Shown here: positions 16,721 through 23,538 of the stretch, piece after piece
Layout: every line of letters begins with the position of its first letter
How positions within the stretch are numbered: the first letter of the stretch is position 1
NCBI GenBank assembly: GCA_964420325.1
Contig: CAYQSU010000022.1
Location: 1-44,649, forward strand
Source: CAYQSU01 sp964420325
GTDB lineage: Bacteria > Pseudomonadota > Alphaproteobacteria > Rhodospirillales > Defluviicoccaceae
Length of the DNA: 44,649 nt
Direction of reading: 5' to 3'
Notes under the pieces: model-generated
Databases searched by the model: none
What the model saw: the letters and a program-made list of their open reading frames with translations, nothing else
What the model was told of the DNA's origin: nothing
Position numbers and translations under genes: made by a program

Positions 16721-16918
16721 GCCTTGCAATCCCGCAATCCCACTCAAACCTGTCGGCAGTCGCCTGCCCGGTCCGCGGCGTTCCAAGGGCGAATGGCCGA
16801 CCTGCCCGCTCGGGCTTCCGTTTCGGCCCCCGCCTGGCATTCACTCTTGACCGATGCCGGCGATCTCTGCTCCAAAAGGACGCACGCGTTAAGTATCCGA
16901 CAACCAGCTTGGAAGTCG
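16721..16918. promoter_or_regulatory. Divergent intergenic region between the response regulator/kinase unit and the Kai operon
   Basis: These 198 bases must carry promoters for both directions. On the plus strand TTGACC near 16847 is a fair -35 element, but nothing good lies 16-18 bases after it. A TAAGTA near 16891 could be a -10 without a matching -35. On the minus strand GGAAC occurs near 16784, with CGAC 17 bases on, only a partial fit to the alphaproteobacterial EcfG pattern. No strong hairpin or operator was seen. Confidence 0.3.
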
Positions 16919-17827
16919 ATGGGCAAACAGCGTTTGCACGTCCTCCAGATCGACGACAACGCGGAGGATGCGCATGCGAGAGCCGCGGCCCTCGCCGCCG
17001 AGGCGGGCGCGGAGCGGTGCGATGTCGCCGTCTGCGCGACCCTGCCGGAGGCGCTGGCCAGACTCGCCTCGGAGCCCTTCGACGTCCTTCTCGTCACCTT
17101 CGGAGCGCCCGAGACCGCGGCGTTCGGGCTGTTGGGGGCCATCCGCACGGCGGCTCCGGAAACCCCGGTGATCGCCCTCACCCGCTTCGACGATCCGCAG
17201 TTCTCGGCGCGCGCCCTGCAGATCGGCGTCCAGGACTGTCTCTCCTTGGCGGAAGGGGGGGCGGACCGACTCGGCCGGCCGATCCGCCACGCCATCGAGC
17301 GCCACCGCTACCTGATGCAGGTTCTCGGCCTCGACCGAGAAGAGTCCCCCACCAACGAGCTGGTGCGCCTGAAGAGCATGTGCGGGCCGGCGCCGATGAT
17401 GGTGACCGCGCGCAGCCTGGGCTCCGAATCCCTGCAGCAGCTCGCACCCCGACAGTTCGCCTTGTTCACAAAGGAGTACAGCGACCTTCTCGAGCGTGCG
17501 GCGAGGAGGGGGGGCGACAAGGACGCGGCAGACGTCACCGCCGAGCTGCTCGGGCTCGCCGATCGCCTCGGCGCCCTGGGCGCCGGTCCCCGCGACGTCG
17601 TCGAGCTGCACAAGGTGGCGATGAACGGCAGGCTGCGGGGCCACGGCCCGATTTCAATCGGCGCCTACGTCCAGGAGGGCCGGCTCTTGATGTGCCAGCT
17701 TCTCGGCAATCTGGTCAGCTACTATCGCACGCTCAGTTGGGGGCGCCGACCGCATGCCGATCGTCCGGCGCTGGGCTCCCCGGTTCGCTGCAACCCCGAG
17801 GCGATCAAGAGGAAACGCGAGGAATGA
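16919..17827 (+). CDS. KaiA-like protein: pseudo-receiver plus KaiA/RsbU-type helical domain
   Basis: The 302-residue product has two parts. Residues 5-130 have the receiver fold pattern (Asp12/Asp13 kept, Thr88 kept), but the phospho-acceptor position is Thr60 ('FDVLLVTFG') and the conserved Lys position is Leu110 ('QDCLSLAEGG'), so it should not be phosphorylated. Residues about 175-275 are all-helical, with 'RDVVELHKVAMN' (225-236) and 'EGRLLMCQLLGNLVSYYR' (253-270). These resemble the VLEIH and RLTLIDVIAHLCEMYRR segments I recall from cyanobacterial KaiA, and also fit the related RsbU N-terminal domain. KaiA itself is a pseudo-receiver plus this helical domain. The ATG has GGAAG upstream; the stop overlaps kaiB as ATGA. 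The match is from memory, so function is inferred. Confidence 0.75.
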   Translation: MGKQRLHVLQIDDNAEDAHARAAALAAEAGAERCDVAVCATLPEALARLASEPFDVLLVTFGAPETAAFGLLGAIRTAAPETPVIALTRFDDPQFSARALQIGVQDCLSLAEGGADRLGRPIRHAIERHRYLMQVLGLDREESPTNELVRLKSMCGPAPMMVTARSLGSESLQQLAPRQFALFTKEYSDLLERAARRGGDKDAADVTAELLGLADRLGALGAGPRDVVELHKVAMNGRLRGHGPISIGAYVQEGRLLMCQLLGNLVSYYRTLSWGRRPHADRPALGSPVRCNPEAIKRKREE

Positions 17828-18129
17828 GCACAAAGTATGTTCTCAAGCTCTACGTCGCCGGGAGAACGCCAAGGACCGAGGCGGCGATCGCCAACATTCG
17901 CGACATCTGCGAGCGGGACCTCGAGCACGTGTACGAACTCGTGGTGATCGACGTGCTGGAGCGGCCACAGCTCGCGGAGAACGAGAAGATCCTGGCGACG
18001 CCGACCCTCGTCAAGGTGCTGCCGCCACCGTTGCGGCGGGTCGTCGGCGACCTTTCGGATCGGGAGCGGCTGATCGTCGGCCTCGATCTGTCGGTCAGGG
18101 GAACGTCAGAGGAGGACGCGAAGAGATGA
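17824..18129 (+). CDS. kaiB: Circadian clock protein KaiB
   Basis: The 101-residue product matches canonical KaiB along its whole length: 'YVLKLYVAGRTPRTEAA' at the N-terminus, 'VIDVLERPQLAENEKILATPTLVK' in the middle, and 'PPLRRVVGDLSDRERLIVGLDL' near the end. KaiB is a metamorphic thioredoxin-like protein that binds the KaiC CI ring and, in cyanobacteria, sequesters KaiA. The cis-proline region 'ATPT' (58-61) is intact. The ATG overlaps the stop of the KaiA-like gene, and the TGA overlaps the kaiC ATG, both as ATGA, so the three proteins should be made in coupled fashion. Confidence 0.95.
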   Translation: MSTKYVLKLYVAGRTPRTEAAIANIRDICERDLEHVYELVVIDVLERPQLAENEKILATPTLVKVLPPPLRRVVGDLSDRERLIVGLDLSVRGTSEEDAKR

Positions 18130-19655
18130 ATGGGACATCCGAGGTCAAGGTCGTCGAGAAGCTTCCGACCGGCATCCCCGGCTTCGACTACATCGCCGAC
18201 GGCGGCATACCGCGAGGCCGCACGGTGCTGGTCGCCGGCAGCGCCGGCAGCGGCAAGACCATCTTCGCGACCCAGTTCCTGGTCGAGGGCATCCGGCGGG
18301 TCGGCGAGCCCGGCGTGTTCGTCACCTTCGAGGAGGACCCGACGGACATCCGGCGCAACGTCAAGACCTTCGACTGGGACATCGCGCGGTGGGAGGCCGA
18401 GGGCAAGTGGGCGTTCGTCGACGCCGCGCCCGACCCGTCTCAGGAGGTCACGGTGGTCGGCGACTTCGACTTCGGCGCGCTCCTGGCGCGGATCGAGCAC
18501 GCGGTGGCCAAGATCGGTGCCCGCCGCGTGGTCCTTGATTCACTCGGAGCCGTGTTCGGGCACTTCGTCGACAGCCATCGCGTGCGCCACGAGCTGTTCC
18601 GGGTCGCCGCCGGCCTGCGCGAGCTCGGTGTGACGGCGATTCTGACGGCGGAACGGACCGACGAGTACGGCGAGATCGCCCGCCACGGCATCGAGGAGTT
18701 CGTCGCCGACGGCGTGGTCATTCTGCGCAACGTGCTCGAGGAGGAGAAACGCCGGCGCACCATCGAGATCCTCAAGCTCAGGGGCACCACCCACCGCAAG
18801 GGCGAGTACCCGTTCACCGTCGTGCCGGCCGAGGGCGTGATCGTGATCCCGATCTCGGCCATCGAGCTCAAGCAGCGGTCGGGCGACATCCGGGTGACCT
18901 CCGGCAATCCCGAGCTCGACAAGATGTGCGGCGGCGGGCTGTACCGGGATTCGATCATCCTCGTCTCGGGCGCCACCGGCACCGGCAAGACCCTGCTCGT
19001 CACCCACTTCATCGACGGCGGCGCCGCCGCCGACGAGCGCTGCCTCCTGTTCGCCTACGAGGAGAGTCGGGAACAGCTCGGGCGCAATGCCATCGGCTGG
19101 GGAACCGACTTCGACCGCCTCGAGGAGGAGGGCAGGCTCCGGGTGGTCTGCGAGTATCCGGAATCGGCGAGCCTCGAGGACCATCTCGTCCGCATCAAGG
19201 AGCACATCGAGACCTTCAAGCCGCACCGCATCGCCATCGACAGCCTGTCGGCCATGGAACGCATCGCCACCTTGAGGGGCTTCCGGGAGTTCGTCCTCGG
19301 CGTCACCTCGTTCATCAAGCACAAGGAGATCACCGGCCTGTTCACGGCGACGACGCCGACGCTCACCGGCGGCTCCTCGGTCACCGAGACCCACATCTCG
19401 TCGATCACCGACAGCATCATCCTGTTGCGCTACGTCGAGCTGTTCGGCGAGATGCGCCGCGGCATGACCGTGCTTAAGATGCGAGGCTCGGCCCACGACA
19501 AGGACATCCGGGAGCTCGTCATCGACAACCAGGGAATGCACATCGGCGCACCGTTCCGCAACGTCGCCGGGATCCTCGCCGGCAACCCGGTACAGATCGC
19601 CGTCTCCGAGATGGAGCGGCTCGACCGGCTGTTCCCGCCGGAGGCGGCGAGCTGA
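18126..19655 (+). CDS. kaiC: Circadian clock ATPase/kinase KaiC
   Basis: The 509-residue product has both RecA-like domains. CI has Walker A GSAGSGKT (38-45), catalytic Glu69-Glu70 and Asp138. CII has GATGTGKT (282-289), Glu312-Glu313 and Asp372. The autophosphorylation site reads T420-E-T-H-I-S425-S426, so two serines replace the Ser431-Thr432 pair of Synechococcus. 'GMTVLKMRGSAHDKDIRE' follows as expected. An A-loop-equivalent (about 482-491) and an 18-residue C-terminal tail are present; this is the region KaiA binds in cyanobacteria, where the tail is about 22 residues. All catalytic residues I can check are kept, so ATPase and kinase activity are likely. Confidence 0.96.
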   Translation: MNGTSEVKVVEKLPTGIPGFDYIADGGIPRGRTVLVAGSAGSGKTIFATQFLVEGIRRVGEPGVFVTFEEDPTDIRRNVKTFDWDIARWEAEGKWAFVDAAPDPSQEVTVVGDFDFGALLARIEHAVAKIGARRVVLDSLGAVFGHFVDSHRVRHELFRVAAGLRELGVTAILTAERTDEYGEIARHGIEEFVADGVVILRNVLEEEKRRRTIEILKLRGTTHRKGEYPFTVVPAEGVIVIPISAIELKQRSGDIRVTSGNPELDKMCGGGLYRDSIILVSGATGTGKTLLVTHFIDGGAAADERCLLFAYEESREQLGRNAIGWGTDFDRLEEEGRLRVVCEYPESASLEDHLVRIKEHIETFKPHRIAIDSLSAMERIATLRGFREFVLGVTSFIKHKEITGLFTATTPTLTGGSSVTETHISSITDSIILLRYVELFGEMRRGMTVLKMRGSAHDKDIRELVIDNQGMHIGAPFRNVAGILAGNPVQIAVSEMERLDRLFPPEAAS

Positions 19656-19661
19656 CCGATG

Positions 19662-19955
19662 TCAGCGCGGCGCGACCCGGGAGCGCAACCCGAAGGCCGA
19701 GAAGAAGGCCTTGATGTTGGTGAGGTCGCCGATGGCGCGGACCTCCGGCAGCGGCGACTGGCGGATCAAGGTCGGCGTGGCGATGATCCGGTGCCGGTCG
19801 GCGATGTCCGGATTCTGCAGGATGTCGAACACCTCGAGATCGAACCCATCGGGATCGAGACATTGCTCGAGCGCCTGCCTCACCGCCGCGCGAGCAAACC
19901 GCGTGCGGTCCGGAGCGCCGGCCACGAACAGGCAAAAATGCGGCTTCGGCTGCAA
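19662..19955 (-). CDS. Second, divergent KaiB-like protein
   Basis: The 97-residue product carries the KaiB core: 'FCLFVAGAPDRTRFA' at the N-terminus, 'DLEVFDILQNPDIADRHRIIATPTLIRQ' split over about 39-66, and 'RAIGDLTNIKAFFSAFGL' at the end. It keeps the ATPTL cis-Pro segment (59-63) but is otherwise clearly different from the KaiB at 17824. It starts with TTG at 19955, preceded by AAAGGGG about seven bases away; no ATG or GTG fits. It faces kaiC tail to tail with only 6 bases between the stops. It could be a competitor or modulator of the first KaiB, or serve another KaiB-fold role. The family call is firm; the role is unknown. Confidence 0.88.
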   Translation of the reverse strand: MQPKPHFCLFVAGAPDRTRFARAAVRQALEQCLDPDGFDLEVFDILQNPDIADRHRIIATPTLIRQSPLPEVRAIGDLTNIKAFFSAFGLRSRVAPR

Positions 19956-20102
19956 GCGGCCACCCCTTTCGAGCTCTTCGCTGCACGGCGCGACCGGGAA
20001 CGGTCCCGGACACGAGAATGCCCGAAGCGGCCGCAGATTCCAACGGCTCTCGCAAGTGTCATCTCGGCCTCCGGCAGTTTGAGCGATCCGTGCGGCGAGC
20101 GC

Positions 20103-20666
20103 TCAGACGAGGATGGTCTTCAACAGCGCGGCCTCGGTCCTTCGCCGGGTCGGATAGCGGTCGCCGAAGGTCTCGAGCTCGGCCGCCGCCGCCGTCCAGT
20201 CCTGGGTGACGACGGCGTTCCAGAACCGCGGGGTGCGGGCCGACAGGTTGGTTCCGTACTGGAACGCCACCGACGCGATCACCGTCTGCGCCGCTTCGGG
20301 AAGGGCGTCGAAGGGGGCAAGGCTCGGATCCTGGGCCACCGCCCGGTCGTAGGCGCGGACGAGAGCCGCCATCGCCTCGGCGCGGACGGCCCGGTCGAGA
20401 GCCTTCGCCTCGGCGGCGTCGATCGCGAGCGGCCGGGCGCGGAGGAAGGCGACGGCGGCGCCGCCCCTCAGGCCGGCGTAGGGCTTGAGCTTGCGTTTCA
20501 ACGTCTCGGGGATGGCGAGAGCGTCGATCTCCGCGGCCGTGCGCTGGCCGAGATCGACGCCGCTGGCGACGGTGACGCCGCTCCGGCTGCCGCCGCTGTC
20601 GGGAACGTAGCCCTCGACCGCACGTCTGCCCTCGAGCTCCTCGATGAACGCCCAACGCACCGACAT
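20103..20666 (-). CDS. T4-lysozyme/pesticin-like muramidase domain protein
   Basis: The 187-residue product resembles the phage-lysozyme-like catalytic domain found at the C-terminus of pesticin and in related stand-alone proteins. It has an N-terminal 'FIEELEGRRAVEGYVPDS' with the likely catalytic Glu around residue 12, then 'GVTVASGVDLGQRT', 'KLKPYAGLRGGAA' and a helical remainder with 'VIASVAFQYGTN'. Such domains cut the beta-1,4 glycan bond of peptidoglycan. There is no signal peptide, membrane segment or holin neighbour, so how it would reach its substrate is unclear. The ATG at 20666 has GGAG eight bases upstream. It could be a phage remnant, an effector or an internal protein. It lies beside a tRNA gene. 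Confidence 0.7.
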   Translation of the reverse strand: MSVRWAFIEELEGRRAVEGYVPDSGGSRSGVTVASGVDLGQRTAAEIDALAIPETLKRKLKPYAGLRGGAAVAFLRARPLAIDAAEAKALDRAVRAEAMAALVRAYDRAVAQDPSLAPFDALPEAAQTVIASVAFQYGTNLSARTPRFWNAVVTQDWTAAAAELETFGDRYPTRRRTEAALLKTILV

Positions 20667-20825
20667 GAGATCGGCTCCGATCTGTGGCCCCGGATCACGC
20701 GTTCTTATATGCTCCCCGAAGGGGCATCGGTAGAGGGCCGGGCGAAGAAAACGCGGCAGGGACGCGACGGGCGATCCCCCTACCCCGCCCGCGGCGGCTT
20801 TGCTAGGCTCGGCGGCCTCGCTCAG

Positions 20826-20915
20826 GGATGGGTGGCCGAGCGGTTGAAGGCACCGGTCTTGAAAACCGGCAGGCCCGCGAGGGTCTCGTGGGTTCGAATC
20901 CCACCCCATCCGCCA
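20826..20915 (+). tRNA. tRNA-Ser (anticodon UGA)
   Basis: The gene starts GGATGGG (20826-20832) and its 3' strand CCCATCC pairs perfectly, followed by discriminator G and an encoded CCA (20913-20915). The anticodon arm pairs CCGGT with ACCGG around CTTGAAA, giving anticodon UGA (codon UCA). A long variable arm typical of serine tRNAs ('GGCCCGCGAGGGTCT') and a GTTCGAATC T-loop are present. Total length with CCA is 90. Confidence 0.95.
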
Positions 20916-20984
20916 CTTCGATGCCGCGGCGCGAGGGAACCGGGTCTCGACCGTCGATCGCCGCCGCTGGCGGACCTCCGAGGG

Positions 20985-21932
20985 TCACAGATCGCGGCCC
21001 CAGACCTGTCCGACCAGGTCCTTTCCGAAGCTGTGATGCGGCTCTTCCTCCACAAGCTCGAACCCGGCCGCCTCGTAGATGCGCCGCGCCGAGACGAGCA
21101 CGTCGTTGGTCCACAGCACCATTCGCCGATATCCGTTCGCACGCGCGAACCGGATGCTCTCGTCCATGAGGCGCCGACCGAGACCCCGGCCGCGGGCGGA
21201 GGCATCGACGTAGAGGAGGCGCAGCTTCGCGGTGTGGTCGTCCTGGCGGACGACGAACACGGATCCGACGATCTCCCCCTCCCACTCGGCGATCCAGCAC
21301 CGCTCCTTCTCTGGGATGAAATTCCCGACGAACGCGCCGACGATCCCGGCGACGAGCCCCTCGAAGGTCCAGTCCCAGCCGTATTCCCTTGCGTAGAGCC
21401 TGCCTTGCTGATGGACGACCCAGCCCAGATCGCCCGGCAGGGGATCGCGGAGGATGAAGGGCTTATCGTCCGTCCGATCGCCCAGTAGGCGGCGAATGCG
21501 CGCCATGGCGCCGATAAGCTGCCGGCGCTCGGCCTCCGAGAGCAGCGCCAGGAGCGTCGCGACCTCCGCCGCCGAGGCCGCGTCCAGCCTCGCGAAGACC
21601 TCCCGACCGGCATCGGTCAGTGACAGCTGAAGCCGCTTGGCATTGTTGCTCGAAGGCGTCCGGTCAACCAGTCCCTCGCTCTCGAACCCCGTGACGATCC
21701 GGCTGAGATAGCCCGCATCCATCCGCAGGGTTTCGCCAAGCTCACGCTGGGAGGGCGGAGTTCCCGGTGCGGCATTGGCGATCTCGTAGAGCACGCGAAC
21801 CTGAGGCAGCGAGTACTCGGAAGCCAGCAGTCGCTCGTTCAGCGCGCCGACGAGGCGGGTATGGAACCGGTTGAACGCTCGCACCCCGGCGATGTCCGCA
21901 TCGCTCGCGACCCGCGCCTCGCTCTGCGTCAT
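20985..21932 (-). CDS. MarR-family regulator fused to a GNAT acetyltransferase
   Basis: The 315-residue product has an N-terminal MarR winged-helix domain (about 1-150). Its signs are 'EYSLPQVRVLYEIA', 'PSQRELGETLRMDAGYLSRIVTGFESEGLVDR' split over the recognition helix and wing, and 'LSLTDAGREVFARLD'. A GNAT domain (about 160-315) follows, with 'LRLLYVDASARGRGLGRRLMDESIRFA', where RGRGLG is the acetyl-CoA pyrophosphate loop. Such fusions are common; ligand and acetyl acceptor are unknown. I prefer the ATG at 21932, which has AAAGG and GGAG upstream, over 21953, because the latter would place coding sequence inside the dyad at 21952-21970. It diverges from the amidohydrolase gene. Confidence 0.9.
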   Translation of the reverse strand: MTQSEARVASDADIAGVRAFNRFHTRLVGALNERLLASEYSLPQVRVLYEIANAAPGTPPSQRELGETLRMDAGYLSRIVTGFESEGLVDRTPSSNNAKRLQLSLTDAGREVFARLDAASAAEVATLLALLSEAERRQLIGAMARIRRLLGDRTDDKPFILRDPLPGDLGWVVHQQGRLYAREYGWDWTFEGLVAGIVGAFVGNFIPEKERCWIAEWEGEIVGSVFVVRQDDHTAKLRLLYVDASARGRGLGRRLMDESIRFARANGYRRMVLWTNDVLVSARRIYEAAGFELVEEEPHHSFGKDLVGQVWGRDL

Positions 21933-21951
21933 GGCTGCCTTTCTCCGCCGC

Positions 21952-21970
21952 ATGTTGCTTTTGTCAACAT
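21952..21970. promoter_or_regulatory. Dyad ATGTTG-N7-CAACAT, candidate MarR operator
   Basis: A perfect 6+6 inverted repeat around a 7-base spacer lies 20 bases upstream of the chosen MarR-GNAT start and within the 209-base divergent gap to the amidohydrolase. Its length and TTG...CAA edges fit a MarR-dimer site. The dyad is seen; binding by the adjacent regulator, and control of the divergent catabolic block, are inferred. Confidence 0.6.
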
Positions 21971-22141
21971 ACAGGAGGGAACGGAAACGGCAAGGCCCGA
22001 AAACCCGTCGACGGGCGTCATCGGCACGGTGCAGGGAGACGCATCGGCGCGCCGCCGACGCCGCCTCGCCGCGGCGATTTCGCTCGGCCGGCCGTCGGGC
22101 TATGGTGGCAGCGTTGATCGCTGCCGGCGGGAGACGGGAGC

Positions 22142-23386
22142 ATGGGTTGCACGATCTTTCGGGACGCGCTGCTGTGGGACGGCATCGGCGAGGAGCCGCG
22201 CGAGGGCATGCACGTCCTCGTCGAGGGCGAGCGCATCCGGGAGGTCTCGGATCGCCCCATCCGGGCGAACGGCGCGCGGGCGGTCGCGCTCGAAGGCCGC
22301 ACCCTGATGCCGGGCCTGATCGATGCCCATTTCCATGCCGTCGCCGTCGACGTCGACGTCGCCAGGATCGACGCCATGCCCCGCTCGCTGCTCTACCAGC
22401 ACGCGCGGCGGCTCCTCGAGGACGCGCTGCAGCGGGGATTCACCAGCGTTCGCGATGCCGGCGGCGCCGACCGCGGCCTGGCTCAGGCCGTCGACGCCGA
22501 TCTGATCGCGGGTCCCCGCCTGTTCGTCTCCGGCAAGGCGCTGTCGCAGACCGGCGGGCACGGCGACTTCCGGCCGCTCGCGGACACCGGCGGCGCCTGC
22601 GCGTGCGGACAGGGAACCCTGACGCTGAGCCGCATCGCCGACGGCGTCGACGCCGTGCGCCAGGCGGCGCGCGACGAGCTGCGCAAGGGCGCCGCCCAGA
22701 TCAAGATCATGGCCTCCGGCGGCATCGCCTCGCCTTCCGATCCGATCTGGGTCTTGCAGTACTCGGAGGAGGAGATCCGCGCCATCGTCTGGGAGGCGCG
22801 GTCCTGGCGAACCTACGTCATGGCCCACGCCTACACCGCCGAGGCGATCCGCCGGACGGTCGCGTGCGGTGTGCGGTCGGTCGAGCACGCCAACCTCATC
22901 GACGCGGAGACGGCGGCGTTCTGCGCCGGCGAGGGCGCGTTCGTTGTGCCGACGCTGGCCACGTATGCCGCCCTGCATCGCTGGGGACGCGAGAGCGGCG
23001 TTCCCGAGCACACGCTTTGCAAGCTCGCGGACGTGCGCGAGTCGGGGCTGGTGGCGCTCGAGCACCTGCAGGTCGCAGGCGCCAGGATCGGCTTCGGCAC
23101 CGATCTGCTCGGCGTCCTGCACGCCCATCAGCTCAGCGAGTTCGCCATTCGCTCGGAGGTCCAGAAACCGCGCTCGATCCTCGCGTCCGCCACCCGCGTC
23201 AACGCCGAGCTCCTCGGGCGCGAGGGCGAGCTCGGCTGCGTCGCCGCCGGCGCGCTCGCCGACCTCATCGTGGTCGACGGCAATCCGCTCGACAGCCTGC
23301 GGCTTCTGTCGGGTGCCGGCGAGCATGTGGCGATGGTGATGAAGGGCGGACGGATCCATAAGAACACGTTGGGGATCAACGCCTAA
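22142..23386 (+). CDS. Metal-dependent amidohydrolase (imidazolonepropionase/prolidase-like)
   Basis: The 414-residue product is an amidohydrolase-superfamily TIM-barrel enzyme. Metal ligands visible are H63-x-H65 ('DAHFH'), the likely carboxylated Lys188 ('QIKIMASGG'), His229 ('MAHAYT'), His249 ('VEHANLI') and Asp321 ('FGTDLLG'). This pattern matches the binuclear Xaa-Pro/Xaa-Arg dipeptidase-like branch, which cuts N-acyl or dipeptide bonds. There is no signal peptide, so it acts in the cytoplasm. The ATG has a GGGAG ribosome site. It stands 152 bases before the ABC importer genes, and a second homologue follows the importer, suggesting that both process its substrate. The exact substrate is unknown. 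Confidence 0.88.
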   Translation: MGCTIFRDALLWDGIGEEPREGMHVLVEGERIREVSDRPIRANGARAVALEGRTLMPGLIDAHFHAVAVDVDVARIDAMPRSLLYQHARRLLEDALQRGFTSVRDAGGADRGLAQAVDADLIAGPRLFVSGKALSQTGGHGDFRPLADTGGACACGQGTLTLSRIADGVDAVRQAARDELRKGAAQIKIMASGGIASPSDPIWVLQYSEEEIRAIVWEARSWRTYVMAHAYTAEAIRRTVACGVRSVEHANLIDAETAAFCAGEGAFVVPTLATYAALHRWGRESGVPEHTLCKLADVRESGLVALEHLQVAGARIGFGTDLLGVLHAHQLSEFAIRSEVQKPRSILASATRVNAELLGREGELGCVAAGALADLIVVDGNPLDSLRLLSGAGEHVAMVMKGGRIHKNTLGINA

Positions 23387-23410
23387 TGGCGCCCGCCGGC
23401 ATCAACCCGC

Positions 23411-23439
23411 TTGTGAGGGGTGTTGGCACCGGTTTAGAT
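23411..23439 (+). promoter_or_regulatory. Candidate sigma70-type promoter of the ABC importer genes
   Basis: TTGTGA (23411-23416), 17 bases, TTAGAT (23434-23439) lies 100 bases before the binding-protein start, in the gap after the amidohydrolase. A partly matching TGGCAC near 23424 might suggest sigma54, but the required TTGC at -12 is absent. Confidence 0.4.
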
Positions 23440-23538
23440 TGATGGGCATCGGACCGTCGCTCGCGGCGGGACCAACCAATGACTGGCGTGCGCCCGACCC
23501 GGGACAGGCGCCGAAGTCAACCAGGGAGGACAACCATC

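Noticed and set aside
16760..16785. EcfG-like GGAAC...CG promoter on the minus strand before the response regulator
   Set aside because: The second element reads CGAC instead of CGTT, so the match is too weak to call.
20705..20730. CCCC-GAA-GGGG hairpin upstream of the muramidase gene as a terminator or riboswitch
   Set aside because: Only four base pairs, with no T-run and no conserved riboswitch elements.
23420..23440. Sigma54-type promoter suggested by TGGCAC before the ABC binding protein
   Set aside because: The -12 element TTGC is absent at the required spacing; a sigma70 reading fits better.
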